64,000 nucleotides of DNA from Pseudomonas viridiflava (GCF_001642795.1 NZ_LKEH01000026.1:142682-206681), one strand, 5' to 3'; shown: positions 17,931 to 28,296, counted from the stretch's first letter. Notes: generated from the sequence alone by a model not told the origin. Made by a program: numbers and translations.

Positions 17931-19445
17931 TCATCGCTTGACCGTCTCCTCCAGCGTGAAGCGACCCAGCGGGTTCTGGCCAAAGTGTTCGATGTTCTTG
18001 CGCGACACGCTGATGTACGGGCTGTAGTAGAGATCGATCCAGTTCACGTCGGCCTTGGCCATTTTCTGCAGGTCGATGTACATCTGCTCACGTTTTTTCG
18101 GGTCCATTTCCACACGGGCAGCGGCGACCAGTTCCTTGACCTTGTCGTTCTTGTAGCGGGTCATGTAGTTCATGTTGGTGTCATGCCCGAGCACGAACGT
18201 GGTCTTCTGGTCAGGGTCGAGAATGTCATTGGTCCAGTACATGACGGAGATATCGTAGTCACCGGCGATCAGCATGTCCCAGCTCTGGCTCGGGTCGACT
18301 TTCTGCAGCGTGGTGGTCACGCCAACCTTGGCCAGTTGCTGTTGCAGCATGACGGCGATCTGCTCGTCGACTTCGTTGCCTGCGTTGACGATGTAATTGA
18401 GTTTCAGATCTGAAGCGCCCGCGTCGGCCAGCATTTTCTTCGCTTTCACCGGGTCGTAAGGACGTTGCAGGTTGTCGGCGTAGTGATACAGCGCGCCCTT
18501 GGGAATGTAGGAGTTGGCAACAGTACCCAGTCCGAAGGTGGCGGCCTCTACGAGGGATTTCTTGTCGATGGCCATGTCCAGCGCCTGTCGCACTTCCACT
18601 TTCGCCAGTGCGCCATGCTCATGGTTGATCAGCAGGTGATCTTCGCGGGTAGACGGGTCCTCGTGTACGACCAGACCGGCGTCTTTCTTCAGAGTCTCCA
18701 CGCGGGAAAACGGCACGTAGATCGCGGCATCCAGCTCGCCAGCCTGGACCTTGAGCATGCGGGTGTTGTCGTCCGGCACGGATATCCATTCAACGCCGTC
18801 GAGGCTGACGGTCGAGGCTTCCCAGAAATTGGGATTCTTTTCCAGAATCACCCGGTCGCCACGTCGCCATTCCTTGACGGTAAACGCACCCGACCCCACC
18901 GGTTTTTCCGCGTAGGCTTCTTCGCCCAGACTTTTCATGGCTTTCTCGGAAAGGATCGAGACGTTGGGCAGCGCCAGTTGCGAGAGGAACGAAGCCGACG
19001 GATGTTTCAGAGTGATCACCAGCGTGTGCGGGTCGCTTGCCACAGCGGTGTCGATGATTTTGTACGAGTCGCTCCACAGCGAGCCTTTGTCATCGCGAAT
19101 GCGCAGCAGGCTGAATACCGCATCGCTGGCGGTCAGCTCGGAGCCGTCGGAGAACTTCGAGGGGCGCATCTTCAAGGTGTACGTGAGCCCGTCCGGTGAA
19201 ATGTTCCAGCTTTCTGCCAGCCCCGGCACCAGTTTCGTGCCCTTGTTATCGACCCGGATCAGCACGTCATAGACGTTGGAAAACACCCAGTTATCGATGT
19301 TCTGCGCGCTCTTGATCGGGTCGAACGTGGTGCCGTCTTCGCGGCGGCCGATGGTCAGCACGCCAGCGGCTTCCGCCACCCCGGCAGCCAGAGAACAGGC
19401 CGCCAGCATGGCGACGGTCAGTAACTTCACAGGTCGTGCTTTCAT
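17931..19445 (-). CDS. Peptide ABC transporter substrate-binding protein (SBP_bac_5)
   Basis: Periplasmic binding protein of the dipeptide/opine/nickel family, 504 aa. An N-terminal signal (about residues 1-27) ends with GVAEAA; an LAAC lipobox-like stretch at 14-17 means lipidation is possible but not certain. Family landmarks include LVPGLAESWNISPDGLTYTLKMR, the KPVGSGAFTVKEW block and VRQALDMAIDKKSLVEA. It is the last gene of the five-gene minus-strand operon, 47 nt after the ATPase gene. In the PipR circuit of Pseudomonas GM79, a periplasmic binding protein from the neighbouring transporter operon takes part in sensing a plant-derived signal, which this protein may parallel. Confidence 0.88.
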   Translation of the reverse strand: MKARPVKLLTVAMLAACSLAAGVAEAAGVLTIGRREDGTTFDPIKSAQNIDNWVFSNVYDVLIRVDNKGTKLVPGLAESWNISPDGLTYTLKMRPSKFSDGSELTASDAVFSLLRIRDDKGSLWSDSYKIIDTAVASDPHTLVITLKHPSASFLSQLALPNVSILSEKAMKSLGEEAYAEKPVGSGAFTVKEWRRGDRVILEKNPNFWEASTVSLDGVEWISVPDDNTRMLKVQAGELDAAIYVPFSRVETLKKDAGLVVHEDPSTREDHLLINHEHGALAKVEVRQALDMAIDKKSLVEAATFGLGTVANSYIPKGALYHYADNLQRPYDPVKAKKMLADAGASDLKLNYIVNAGNEVDEQIAVMLQQQLAKVGVTTTLQKVDPSQSWDMLIAGDYDISVMYWTNDILDPDQKTTFVLGHDTNMNYMTRYKNDKVKELVAAARVEMDPKKREQMYIDLQKMAKADVNWIDLYYSPYISVSRKNIEHFGQNPLGRFTLEETVKR

Positions 19446-19492
19446 ATACGGAAACTCCTTGTCGGTATCGAGAACGGATAGTGATTACGGGG

Positions 19493-20473
19493 TCAGAAAA
19501 CGGGTTCTTCAAGCACACAGTCGTAGCGCTGCTCGCCCACATGACGCGTGGGCGGCGCGATGCGCGAACAATCGGCTCGGGCAAAACGGCAGCGTGGATG
19601 AAACGCGCAGCCGTCCGGCAGATGCAGCGGGCTTGGCGGTTCGCCCTGCAGCGGTTCGCTGGGTAACGGGCGGTCAGGATCGATTTCCGGGATCGCCTGA
19701 ATCAGGGCGGCGGTGTAAGGATGACGCGCGCTGAGAAACACCGACTCGACAGGTCCTTCCTCGACGATGCGGCCCAGGTACATCACTGCCACCCGATCAC
19801 AGAGCCGGCGCACGATGGCCAGGTCGTGAGCAATAAACAGAATGGCCAGGTTCATGCGCTGACGCAGTTCCAGCAGCAGGTTGATGATCTGGCCCTGAAT
19901 CGACACATCCAGCGCCGCCACGCATTCGTCGGCAATGATCAGACGAGGCTCGATGGCCAGCGCGCGGGCGATACCGACACGCTGACACTGCCCGCCGCTC
20001 AAGGCGCCGGGCTTGCGGTCGGCGAATTCCGGGCGCAGGCCGACCATGTCGAGCAACTCGATGACCCGGGCCGGAATGTCGGATTTGGCGACCTTGCGCT
20101 GTACGTGCAGCACCTCGGCCAGCGTGGCACCGATGGTCATGCGCGGATTGAGTGAAGAGAACGGGTCCTGAAAGATCATTGCCGTTTCGCTGCGCAGGCG
20201 TTGCAGATGAATGCCGCTGCCCTGCGCCACATCCACGTCATCGAACACGATCTGCCCGGAAGTCACGTCATTCAGGCGCAGGATGGCGCGGCCCAGCGTG
20301 CTCTTGCCGCTGCCGGATTCACCCACCAGCCCCAGCGTTTCGCCTGCGCCGATGGTCAGGGACACACCGTTGACCGCCTGCACCCATTGTTTGTGCATGC
20401 CCAGAAAACCGGTTCCGGAAGCCGGAAAACGCACCACCAGATCATTCACGTTCAGCAACGCCGGGCCGCTCAT
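19493..20473 (-). CDS. Peptide ABC transporter ATP-binding protein (DppF/OppF type)
   Basis: Cytoplasmic ATPase, 326 aa. Walker [10 protein letters not shown], signature [15 protein letters not shown], Walker [13 protein letters not shown], and the C-terminal oligopeptide extension [14 protein letters not shown] with its cysteine cluster are present. The Walker B glutamate is kept, but the next residue is Cys (DECVAALD rather than DEPTSALD), a small oddity. The ATG at 20473 overlaps the stop of the preceding ATPase gene (ATGA). A longer upstream frame is overlap only. Confidence 0.9.
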   Translation of the reverse strand: MSGPALLNVNDLVVRFPASGTGFLGMHKQWVQAVNGVSLTIGAGETLGLVGESGSGKSTLGRAILRLNDVTSGQIVFDDVDVAQGSGIHLQRLRSETAMIFQDPFSSLNPRMTIGATLAEVLHVQRKVAKSDIPARVIELLDMVGLRPEFADRKPGALSGGQCQRVGIARALAIEPRLIIADECVAALDVSIQGQIINLLLELRQRMNLAILFIAHDLAIVRRLCDRVAVMYLGRIVEEGPVESVFLSARHPYTAALIQAIPEIDPDRPLPSEPLQGEPPSPLHLPDGCAFHPRCRFARADCSRIAPPTRHVGEQRYDCVLEEPVF

Positions 20474-21474
20474 GAGTGCACCTCTTCGGTGTGCGCCGAC
20501 GTCACCGGTAACGGGTAATGGCAGGCAGCGGCGTGGTTGTCGCCGACAGAACGCATGAACGGTAGTTGTGCAGCACAATCCGGCCCGGCGTGCGTGCAGC
20601 GAGCGTGGAACCGGCAGCCTTCAGGCAATGCATCGAGCAGCGGCGGTTGACCGGGAATGGTGCGCAACAGCGCATTGCCTGCACTGCTGGCGGGCTGACA
20701 CTCGATCAGGCCGCGTGTGTAGGGATGCCGCGCACGGGCCAGCACATCGCGCTTGCTGCCGTGCTCGCACAGGCGACCGGCGTACATCACGGCGATGGAA
20801 TCACAGGTTTGCGCCACCACGCCCAGGTCATGGGTGATCATGATCAGCGAAAGCCCGTGACGATCACGCAAGTCGAGCAACAACCGCAGGATCTGCGCCT
20901 GAACGGTCACGTCGAGCGCCGTGGTCGGCTCGTCGGCAATCAGCACCTGCGGGCCGCAGCCCAACGCAACGGCAATCATGGCGCGCTGGCGCATGCCACC
21001 GGAAAACTCATGGGGATAGTTGTCCACGCGGGAAGCCGGATCGGGAATACCGACCTGACGCAACAGGTCGATGGCCTGCGCCCTCGCCTCGCGCTTCGAC
21101 GAGCCCTGATGCAGACGAAAGCCTTCGCCGATCTGCTCGCCGATGCGCATCAACGGATCGAGGTGGCTGCTGGGGTTCTGGAAGATCATGCCGATGCGGC
21201 GCCCACGCATGGCGCGCATACGGGCAGCGTCCAGCGTGAGCAGGTCGATATCGTTAAGCAGCACCGAGCCGCCACGCACCTGCAGGTCCGGCGATGGCAT
21301 CAACTGCATCAGGGCACGACAGGCCATGGTCTTGCCCGAACCGCTCTCACCCACCAGACCGAGAATCTCGCCCTGATGCAGCTCGAATGACAGCCGATCC
21401 AACAGCGTCACCTCGCGGCCACGACTGCTGGCGACCACGCTCATGTCGTTGACCTTCAGTACCGGCGTGCTCAT
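20470..21474 (-). CDS. Peptide ABC transporter ATP-binding protein (DppD/OppD type)
   Basis: Cytoplasmic ATPase partner, 334 aa. It has Walker [11 protein letters not shown], signature [16 protein letters not shown], Walker [13 protein letters not shown] and the C-terminal cysteine motif [14 protein letters not shown] of oligopeptide importers. The ATG at 21474 overlaps the stop of the upstream permease gene; the reading frame continues far upstream but only as overlap with that permease. It should form the ATPase heterodimer with the 19493 gene product. Confidence 0.9.
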   Translation of the reverse strand: MSTPVLKVNDMSVVASSRGREVTLLDRLSFELHQGEILGLVGESGSGKTMACRALMQLMPSPDLQVRGGSVLLNDIDLLTLDAARMRAMRGRRIGMIFQNPSSHLDPLMRIGEQIGEGFRLHQGSSKREARAQAIDLLRQVGIPDPASRVDNYPHEFSGGMRQRAMIAVALGCGPQVLIADEPTTALDVTVQAQILRLLLDLRDRHGLSLIMITHDLGVVAQTCDSIAVMYAGRLCEHGSKRDVLARARHPYTRGLIECQPASSAGNALLRTIPGQPPLLDALPEGCRFHARCTHAGPDCAAQLPFMRSVGDNHAAACHYPLPVTSAHTEEVHS

Positions 21475-22334
21475 CGACGTTCTCCCAGCGTTTCGGCCAC
21501 ACCGTCCGCCAACAGGCTGAAGCCCATGGCCAGGGTGACGATAGCCAGGCCCGGAAACAGACAGATCCACCAGGCCGAGGTCAAAAACGCCTGACCTTCG
21601 GCAACCATCGTGCCCCACTCCGCCAGCGGCGGTTGTACACCCAGGCCCAGATAGCTGACCGCTGCGCCACTGAGCAGCACCAGCACGGCATCGGACATCG
21701 AAAACACAATCGAGCCGAACAGTGCATTGGGCAGTAGGTGGCGAAACAGAATGCGCAGGTGGCCGAAGCCCAGACTCTTGGCGGCGAGAGCAAAGTCGCT
21801 TTCCTTGAGCACCAGAATCTGCGAGCGGATCAGACGCGCATACGACACCCAGCCCACCAGCGCCATGGCGATATAGAAGCTGGTCAGGCCGGGGCCGAGA
21901 ATTGCGATGATCGCCAGCATCAGCACCAGAAACGGGAATGCCAGCACGATGTCGATCACGCGCATGCACAGGTTGTCGAAACGCCCGCCGATGTAGCCGG
22001 ACAGTGCGCCGACGAAGGTGCCGATCATGAACGGGAAGATGACGCCGAGCACGCAGATCTGCAGGTCGACACGGGCCGCCCAGATCACGCGGGAAAGAAT
22101 ATCGCGCCCGAAATTATCAGTGCCGAACGGATGCGCCAGATGTGGCCCCATCAGGCGCAATTCGGTGTTCTGAAAGATCGGATCATAGGGCGCCAGCCAC
22201 GGCGCGAAGATCGCCAGCAGCAGCCACATGCCCAGCAGCGACCCACCGAGTAGCATGGCCAGTCGACCATTGCGCAAGCGCAGACGCAGCCGGGTGTGCC
22301 ATTGAGCAGGAGCATGGGTCTGGGCCGTGTTCAT
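21471..22334 (-). CDS. Peptide ABC transporter permease (DppC type)
   Basis: Inner-membrane permease, 287 aa, with about six membrane segments and an N-terminal cytoplasmic extension. Family landmarks are APYDPIFQNTELRLMGPHLAHPFGTDNFGRDILSRV-like spacing, the EAA loop (ALAAKSLGFGHLRILFRHLLPN) and [20 protein letters not shown]. The ATG at 22334 overlaps the stop of the DppB-type gene (ATGA). Confidence 0.9.
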   Translation of the reverse strand: MNTAQTHAPAQWHTRLRLRLRNGRLAMLLGGSLLGMWLLLAIFAPWLAPYDPIFQNTELRLMGPHLAHPFGTDNFGRDILSRVIWAARVDLQICVLGVIFPFMIGTFVGALSGYIGGRFDNLCMRVIDIVLAFPFLVLMLAIIAILGPGLTSFYIAMALVGWVSYARLIRSQILVLKESDFALAAKSLGFGHLRILFRHLLPNALFGSIVFSMSDAVLVLLSGAAVSYLGLGVQPPLAEWGTMVAEGQAFLTSAWWICLFPGLAIVTLAMGFSLLADGVAETLGERR

Positions 22335-23278
22335 TTGATGTTCACCCGTGGATCGACCGCAACCGTGGCCACATCCGCCAGAAAGTTCACCATGACCGTC
22401 CCGCAGGCCAGCACCATCGCAACGCCCTGCACCACCATGTAGTCGCGGCTGAAGATGCCCCGCACCAGCAATTGACCGATGCCCGGAATGGCAAACAGGC
22501 TTTCGATGACCACAGTGCCGCTGATCAGCCAACCGATGTTCACTGCCAGCAGGTTGATGGACGGCACCAGCGAGTTGGGCAGCACGTGACGGCGAAACAG
22601 TGCGCCCTCACTGACGCCTCTGGCTCGGGCCGCCGTGACATGATCGGCCTGCAATTCCATCAGCATGCTGGCGCGCAGGTTTCGCACCAGCACTGCGGAC
22701 AAGGCCAGGGCGATGGTCAGGCACGGCAATACCATGTGATGAAGCTTGTCGAGCCATTCGTTGCCATAACCAGATACCGGAAACCAGCCCAGCTTCACGC
22801 TGAACAGCAGGATCAACATGATCCCCAGCCAGAACGCGGGCATGCCCAGTCCGGTGGTGGTGAATACACGAATCAGGTTATCGCCCCAACTGCCTTTGTT
22901 GCGTGCAGCCACTGTGGCGAGCGGGATGGCAATCAGCAGCGCCAGCAGGACGCTGCCCAACACCAGAAACAGGGTCGGCTCCAGGCGTGTGACGATCAGT
23001 TTCAGGACATCGATCTTGTACAGCAGCGACTTGCCCATATCGCCCTGCAGCAGGTTTTTCATGAAATAGACGTATTGCATCCACATGGGCTGATCGAGCC
23101 CGTATTGGGCGCGAATGTTGGCCAGCGCATCGGGCGTGCTGCGGGCACCCAGCAGGATGCGCGCCGGGTCGCCGGGGATCGAGCGCACCAGAATGAAGGT
23201 CACCAGGCTGATACCGAACAACACCGGCAGCAGCTGCACCGGGCGCTGGAGAATGAAACGATAACGACCCAGATTCAT
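22331..23278 (-). CDS. Peptide ABC transporter permease (DppB type), first gene of operon
   Basis: Inner-membrane permease, 315 aa. It starts MNLGRYRFILQRPVQLLPVL and contains SIPGDPARILLG, the EAA loop (HVTAARARGVSEGALFRRHVLPNSL) and VIESLFAIPGIGQLLV, all typical of DppB/OppB. It is the promoter-proximal gene of a strictly overlapping cluster B-C-D-F-binding protein. A lux-box-like dyad lies at 23441-23460, about 160 nt upstream, in the gap shared with the divergent LuxR gene. Confidence 0.9.
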   Translation of the reverse strand: MNLGRYRFILQRPVQLLPVLFGISLVTFILVRSIPGDPARILLGARSTPDALANIRAQYGLDQPMWMQYVYFMKNLLQGDMGKSLLYKIDVLKLIVTRLEPTLFLVLGSVLLALLIAIPLATVAARNKGSWGDNLIRVFTTTGLGMPAFWLGIMLILLFSVKLGWFPVSGYGNEWLDKLHHMVLPCLTIALALSAVLVRNLRASMLMELQADHVTAARARGVSEGALFRRHVLPNSLVPSINLLAVNIGWLISGTVVIESLFAIPGIGQLLVRGIFSRDYMVVQGVAMVLACGTVMVNFLADVATVAVDPRVNIK

Positions 23279-23440
23279 TGCATGTCCCGAGGTGGTTGAA
23301 GAAAGATCGAGCAGGACCGAAAAATCGCTGCGGGCCTCTCATGATAGAACGACACGTCAGAACCGTTGGAAAACGACCTTCCCCTGCCGTTATCCCGGAC
23401 AGGTCATGACTCAACCCTATCGCGCCGCTCATCGGGTGAC

Positions 23441-23460
23441 AGCTAGCAATTCTTATAGGT
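23441..23460. promoter_or_regulatory. Lux-box-like dyad between peptide ABC operon and luxR
   Basis: AGCTAGCAATTCTTATAGGT; read on the minus strand it begins ACCTAT, the same half-site as the dyad upstream of the iminopeptidase gene. The two ends of the 20-mer match as an imperfect inverted repeat (4 of 6). Its position between divergent genes means it could serve either direction. Confidence 0.45.
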
Positions 23461-23564
23461 TTTCAACGCGCAGGTCGTCCGGATTCAGGTGCGTGGCACT
23501 TTCCTTGCTTCGTTCATTGCTATAGTTGTCGTTCGATGGGTCGAGTGACAAAGGAAGTCATGCC

Positions 23565-24329
23565 ATGCACGTGAGGTTGTCGGATTTCAATACACGTCTA
23601 CAGTCTGCAGCCACGCTGGACCAGCAGATGGACTGCGCATGGATGCTCGCCTCGGGGCTCGGCTTCGACTCGGTGGTTTACGATTACAGCCCGGTGCCCG
23701 TGTCCCATGATGGTGCACTGATCACCCCTTCACTGCTGACATTGCGCAATGCACCCGAAGACTGGCACACGCTCTGGTGCCGCAAGGGCTATTACCAGAT
23801 TGATCCCGTTCAACAACTGGCGGTGAACAGCGTGTCGCCATTTGTATGGTCTTACCAACCCAAGGCGGAAACCGTATTGCGCACGGTGATCAAGGATCTG
23901 CACACACCTGTGGTGCGCTATCTGAACGAATTCCATATGACCTGCGGCGTCACCGTGCCGATCCACATGCCCAAAGGTGGCTTCGCAACGCTCACCGGCA
24001 TCTGCTCGGACAGCAGCGACGCGGCGCTGGAAGACGCCCGACAAAGTCTCGCCGAGTTCGGCCTGCTGGCTCATGCCTTTCAGGAAGTGGCTTACCCGAT
24101 GTTCGACGAGGCCATGCACTCGTGCACGGCAATCAAACTCACGCGCCGCGAACGCGAATGCCTGCGCTGGTCCGCCGAAGGCCTGACCGCCAGGGAAATT
24201 GCCCAGCACCTCAATCGCTCCGTCGCCACCGTGACGCTGCACCTGAACTCTGCCATGCAGAAGCTCGGTGCGAAGAACCGCGTACAGGCCGTGGTGCGCG
24301 CCGTACATTATAGGTTGCTGGACAGCTGA
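23565..24329 (+). CDS. LuxR-family solo regulator, plant-signal (PipR/PsoR/OryR) type
   Basis: Transcription factor of 254 aa with an autoinducer-binding domain (about 10-170) and a LuxR helix-turn-helix (190-250, LTRRERECLRWSAEGLTARE). No luxI gene is in the window. Ligand-pocket residues: Trp67, Trp71, Asp80, Pro81, Trp95 and Gly128 align with TraR Trp57, Tyr61, Asp70, Pro71, Trp85 and Gly113. The Tyr61 position is therefore Trp, a mark of the plant-responsive subfamily, whereas Trp57, often Met there, is kept. Start at ATG 23565 with AAGGAAG (23551-23557) 7 nt upstream; ATG 23560 is out of frame. The flanking proline iminopeptidase and peptide importer are the standard companions of this subfamily. 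Confidence 0.87.
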   Translation: MHVRLSDFNTRLQSAATLDQQMDCAWMLASGLGFDSVVYDYSPVPVSHDGALITPSLLTLRNAPEDWHTLWCRKGYYQIDPVQQLAVNSVSPFVWSYQPKAETVLRTVIKDLHTPVVRYLNEFHMTCGVTVPIHMPKGGFATLTGICSDSSDAALEDARQSLAEFGLLAHAFQEVAYPMFDEAMHSCTAIKLTRRERECLRWSAEGLTAREIAQHLNRSVATVTLHLNSAMQKLGAKNRVQAVVRAVHYRLLDS

Positions 24330-24348
24330 CCCTTTGTTTCAAGGCAAA

Positions 24349-24368
24349 ACCTATCATTTCTTACAGTT
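24349..24368 (+). promoter_or_regulatory. Lux-box-like dyad upstream of pip
   Basis: ACCTATCATTTCTTACAGTT, a 20-bp imperfect inverted repeat (outer hexamers ACCTAT and ACAGTT match at 4 of 6 positions) ending 57 nt before the iminopeptidase ATG. Placement and length fit a lux box for a LuxR solo that activates pip, as shown for XccR and PipR systems. The ACCTAT half-site recurs in the dyad at 23441-23460. Confidence 0.55.
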
Positions 24369-24425
24369 ATCGCTGACGAAAAACAACGCTAAGGTGCCCC
24401 GATCCATCACCGGGAGACCGACAGC

Positions 24426-25340
24426 ATGTCAGAGATAACAATCCAGGAAGGTTACGCACCCTTTGGCCAGTACCAGACCTGGTATCGCATCACTGGCGAT
24501 CTGCGTGGTCCCCACACGCCGCTGGTCATCCTTCACGGAGGTCCCGGCTGCACCCATGACTACGTGGATGCGTTCAAGGACATCGCCAGCACCGGCCGCG
24601 CCGTCGTTCATTACGACCAGTTGGGCAACGGCAAGTCGACTCATTTGCAGGACAAAAAAGCGGATTTCTGGACAGTCGAGCTGTTTCTGGCGGAGCTGGA
24701 CAACCTGCTGATGCATCTGGACATCGCCAACAACTACGCCCTGCTGGGTCAGTCCTGGGGCGGCATGCTCGCCTCCGAACATGCTGTACTCAGGCCATCC
24801 GGCCTTAAAGCATTGGTCATCGCCAACTCGCCAGCCGACATGCACACCTGGGTCAGCGAAGCCAACCGCCTGCGTCGGGAGTTGCCGGAAGCCGTACAGA
24901 AAACGCTTTTGCGACACGAACAGGCGGGCACTTTGCAGGATGAGGAATACAAGGAAGCGTCTCGCCTCTTTTACAACCGTCATGTATGCCGGGTTAATCC
25001 ATGGCCGGAGGAAGTGCAGCGCACGTTCGACCAGATCGATGAAGACCCGACCGTTTACCACGCCATGAACGGTCCGACCGAGTTTCACGTGATCGGCACC
25101 ATGAAAGACTGGACGATCATTGATCGCCTGCACCTGATTCAAGTACCAACGCTGCTGATTTCCGGCCGTTATGATGAGGCCACGCCGCGAGTGGTAAAGC
25201 CTTACGAGGACAACGTACCCGGCATTCAGGCGGTGGTTTTCGAAGAGTCCAGCCACATGCCGCACGTGGAAGAGCGCACGGCCTGCATGGGTGTCGTCGC
25301 GAAATTTCTGGACGGCGCGGACGCATCTGCAAACGCCTGA
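24426..25340 (+). CDS. pip: Proline iminopeptidase (alpha/beta hydrolase)
   Basis: Peptidase family S33 enzyme, 304 aa, removing N-terminal proline from small peptides. It carries HGGPG (38-42, oxyanion region), the nucleophile elbow GQSWGG with Ser110, Asp250 in SGRYDEATP and His277 in SSHMPH. No signal peptide, so cytoplasmic. GGGAG at 24412-24416 precedes the ATG. In plant-associated bacteria this gene is the usual target of the neighbouring LuxR solo; here it could process imported peptides or act on the signal molecule. Confidence 0.9.
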   Translation: MSEITIQEGYAPFGQYQTWYRITGDLRGPHTPLVILHGGPGCTHDYVDAFKDIASTGRAVVHYDQLGNGKSTHLQDKKADFWTVELFLAELDNLLMHLDIANNYALLGQSWGGMLASEHAVLRPSGLKALVIANSPADMHTWVSEANRLRRELPEAVQKTLLRHEQAGTLQDEEYKEASRLFYNRHVCRVNPWPEEVQRTFDQIDEDPTVYHAMNGPTEFHVIGTMKDWTIIDRLHLIQVPTLLISGRYDEATPRVVKPYEDNVPGIQAVVFEESSHMPHVEERTACMGVVAKFLDGADASANA

Positions 25341-25710
25341 TGCAACGCCACGGTGTCAGGTCGAAAGTGAAGAGCATTTGCTCCATGCGATCGGCCTCGC
25401 CTGCCGCCGATACACTCGTTTGAGGTAAATATCGGTCGCATACTTACGAAACTGCGTAACCTTACTCTCAAAAAGTGCTAACACCGTAGAGTAAATACTT
25501 AACTAACATCCTCTATTAGCGGGATAAATAAAATCTATAAACCCGCTTTTGACGCCCTTCAAACGCGCCAGGCTACTTCCAGTAACGTGTATTTAAATGA
25601 ATAATCTTTAATGAACATTTAACTCAATAAAGTTCAACTCCGGCAGAAATATTGTTCATACGAAGGGGACATTCTATCCCCCGCAAGACCCTTTGCCGCC
25701 GGAGGCAAAC
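25341..25710. other. AT-rich intergenic region upstream of chemoreceptor
   Basis: A 370-bp gap; 25430-25660 is clearly more AT-rich than the genome around it, with runs such as GCGGGATAAATAAAATC and CATTTAACTCAATAAAG. No coding frame with a ribosome-binding site is visible. I found no convincing FliA (sigma-28) promoter. It probably holds the chemoreceptor promoter. Confidence 0.5.
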
Positions 25711-27336
25711 ATGAACCTCAGATCCCTCAATATTTCACGCTGGGCCTCGCTCTGTTTCGGCATCATCACGGTCCTGCTGGTCGGGCTCGGTGCCTTTTCG
25801 TACGTTCAGATGGGCCATCTTCGGGCGGCCGAACAAAACATTTCGCTGAATTCGCTTCCCAGCGTTCAGGTCATCGATGACATTCAGGTCGCCCTGCTCC
25901 ATGCGCGCCTGGAAAGTATCCGGATGCTGGCTACCACTGAGCCGGCCTCACATTCTGCCGCTGTCGCCAAAACCAATGACGCCATCGCAGCGCTCCAGTC
26001 GAGCAGTGAGTTCTACCGAAAGAACCTGATTTCCGGCGAGCAGGACCGGGTCAACTTCGACGATGCCAGCTCGAAGATGGTGCAGTACGTCGATGGCGTG
26101 AAACAGGTCATTGCGCTGGACTCGACGGATCACGACAAGGCCCTTTTGTTCGCCAACACTGAGCAGGCGCAACGGGCTGTTGCGTATCAGGACAAGCTCA
26201 CCGCCCTGCGCGAACAGAACGTACAGGAGGCCAAGCGCTCCGGTGACGATGCAACCGTGGTGTATGACCATAGTGTCAAAGTACTTCTGGTCGTAGTGAT
26301 CGTTGCCTTTATTCTCACGGTATTCCTCGCCGTCGCTCTGACACGCAGCATTGTCGAGCCGATCAGCTCTTCACTGTCGCTGGCAGAAGACATCGCTGCA
26401 GGTGACCTGACCCGGCAACTCGAAGTGACCGGCAAGGATGAAGCGTCGCGACTGATGCACGCGCTGAACCTGATGTCGAAGAACCTGCGCGACACCATCC
26501 AGCAGATTTCCGGCGCTTCGACACAACTGAGCACTGCGGCAGTCGAAATGACGTCGATTACAGAAAGTGCCGACCGTACGCTGCAACAGCAGAACAGCGA
26601 AATCGAACAGGCGGCCACCGCCGTGAATGAAATGAGCGCTGCGGTGGAAGAAGTTGCACGAAACGCCACGTCAACGTCCGAGGCAGCGAAACAGTCGCGC
26701 GTAGACGCTGAGTTGGGCAACAGGCGAGTGACCGAAACGCTGACCGCGATGCAGGGCCTGACCCATCTGGTCGAAGGCTCATCGGCGCAAGTCACCGCAC
26801 TGGCCAATCAGGCGCAGGACATCAGCAAAGTGCTCAGCGTCATCCGCGCCATTGCCGAACAGACCAACCTGCTAGCGCTGAACGCGGCCATCGAAGCAGC
26901 ACGTGCAGGCGAACAGGGCCGCGGCTTTGCCGTGGTGGCCGACGAGGTTCGTGCCCTGGCTCATCGCACACAAACGTCGACGCAGGAAATCGAGCAGATG
27001 ATCTCTGCCATCCAGGCGGGTTCCTCCGCCACCGTTGAATCCATGCAAAAGAGCACCCTGGAAGTGCACAGCACCCGCAAGACGGCCGAAGACGCTGGCC
27101 AGTCGCTGCTCCAGATCACCGATTCGGTGCTTGAAATCAACGACCGCAACCTGCAGATCGCCACCGCTTCGGAAGAGCAGGCTCACGTTGCACGGGACGT
27201 GGATCGCAGTCTGATCAGCATTCGTGATCTCGCGATCCAGAGCAGCGAAGGCACTCGCCAGACACTGCTGGCCAGCAATGAGTTGTCCAGGCTTGCCGTG
27301 AACATGAATAATCTGGTGCTGCGATTCAGGACGTAA
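25711..27336 (+). CDS. Methyl-accepting chemotaxis protein (4HB_MCP sensor)
   Basis: Inner-membrane chemoreceptor, 541 aa. Order: membrane segment about 14-34, a roughly 155-residue periplasmic four-helix bundle of the 4HB_MCP type, second membrane segment about 193-215 ([20 protein letters not shown]), HAMP (216-270), then the long cytoplasmic signalling coiled coil with the conserved hairpin tip [37 protein letters not shown]. No C-terminal CheR/CheB pentapeptide is seen. Start ATG 25711 chosen for GGAGG at 25701-25705. Ligand not predictable. Monocistronic, next to the peptide and LuxR locus. Confidence 0.9.
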   Translation: MNLRSLNISRWASLCFGIITVLLVGLGAFSYVQMGHLRAAEQNISLNSLPSVQVIDDIQVALLHARLESIRMLATTEPASHSAAVAKTNDAIAALQSSSEFYRKNLISGEQDRVNFDDASSKMVQYVDGVKQVIALDSTDHDKALLFANTEQAQRAVAYQDKLTALREQNVQEAKRSGDDATVVYDHSVKVLLVVVIVAFILTVFLAVALTRSIVEPISSSLSLAEDIAAGDLTRQLEVTGKDEASRLMHALNLMSKNLRDTIQQISGASTQLSTAAVEMTSITESADRTLQQQNSEIEQAATAVNEMSAAVEEVARNATSTSEAAKQSRVDAELGNRRVTETLTAMQGLTHLVEGSSAQVTALANQAQDISKVLSVIRAIAEQTNLLALNAAIEAARAGEQGRGFAVVADEVRALAHRTQTSTQEIEQMISAIQAGSSATVESMQKSTLEVHSTRKTAEDAGQSLLQITDSVLEINDRNLQIATASEEQAHVARDVDRSLISIRDLAIQSSEGTRQTLLASNELSRLAVNMNNLVLRFRT

Positions 27337-27667
27337 TGTAACGCCTATAAAACAAGTCAGGCACGGTGAATCGCAAGGTTCACCGTAGATGGCTCAACCG
27401 TTCGATGATCCTCGCCTGTTGTTTCCACTCAGACGAATGCGCAACGGACACTCCGAGTGCTTTATGAACAGTGAGTGCACATTAGTTGAGCGATCCATTC
27501 GTTAAATTTTCATGTAACGTCGCAACATGCACTACAACCGTGCACAATCAATAACAAATTGCCATCATCGATGTGCAATATAAGTTGCCAGTCTCTGTAT
27601 CAGTCACGTTACACACACGTCTCATCAGGTATGATGCCCTCTACTCTGAGTAGTGGAAGTATGCGGC
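27337..27667. other. AT-rich intergenic region upstream of response regulator
   Basis: A 331-bp gap. It holds the hairpin at 27363-27386 just after the chemoreceptor gene and an AT-rich part (27480-27600) rich in GTGCA/TGCAC words, for example CATGCACTACAACCGTGCAC. No gene or certain promoter is seen. Confidence 0.5.
27363..27386 (+). terminator. Hairpin after chemoreceptor gene
   Basis: ACGGTGAA and TTCACCGT form a perfect 8-bp stem with an 8-nt loop, 26 nt after the stop codon. No U tract follows, so it may be a weak or factor-dependent terminator. Confidence 0.4.
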
Positions 27668-28291
27668 ATGCCTTGCAGAATTATTGTGGCCGATGATCAT
27701 CCTTTATTTCGTGAGGGCATGCTGCGTACTGTAGAACGCCTGGTGCCCGACGCGGTGATCGAACAGGCTGGCAATCTTGATGAAGTGCTTGAACTGGCGC
27801 GCTCGGGTGACGAGATTGATACGCTGGTGCTGGACTTGCGTTTTCCCGGCCTTGTTTCCATGCAGACCATTGGCGAACTTCGCAAGGAGTTCAAGCGCAC
27901 CTCGATCATTGTGGTGTCCATGGTCGACGATATGGACACCATTTCAGAGGTCATGGCCCAAGGTGCTGATGGCTTTATCGGCAAGAATATCGATCCGCTG
28001 GACATCGCCGAAGCCTTCATTGCCATTCGCAATGGCGATGTCGTGGTCAAGTACAAGCCGGAAGGCTCGATTCTGGGCGACGTGGAAATGTCTGCGCTCA
28101 GTCATCTGACGTGCCGACAAAAAGAAGTTCTGGGACTGGTCGCGTCAGGCAAGACCAACAAGGAGATTGCCAAGGAACTGGGCATCTCGCCCTTTACCGT
28201 TCGCATTCATGTTTCCAGTTTGCTCAAGACCCTGGGTGTGCCAACCCGATCTGCTGCCGCCGCGCAATTTTCCAGCCTGTCCATCAAGTAA
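27668..28291 (+). CDS. LuxR/NarL-family response regulator
   Basis: Two-component response regulator of 207 aa. The receiver domain has the acidic pair Asp9-Asp10 and the phosphoacceptor Asp56 (LVLDLRFPG); the C-terminal LuxR helix-turn-helix reads [45 protein letters not shown] start at ATG 27668; a GTG at 27653 is possible. The hybrid kinase gene follows after 5 nt and is its probable partner. Target genes unknown. Confidence 0.88.
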   Translation: MPCRIIVADDHPLFREGMLRTVERLVPDAVIEQAGNLDEVLELARSGDEIDTLVLDLRFPGLVSMQTIGELRKEFKRTSIIVVSMVDDMDTISEVMAQGADGFIGKNIDPLDIAEAFIAIRNGDVVVKYKPEGSILGDVEMSALSHLTCRQKEVLGLVASGKTNKEIAKELGISPFTVRIHVSSLLKTLGVPTRSAAAAQFSSLSIK

Positions 28292-28296
28292 CCGAC

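Noticed and set aside
25590..25680. Possible FliA (sigma-28) promoter for the chemoreceptor
   Set aside because: A TAAAGTT is present but the GCCGATAA part and spacing do not fit.
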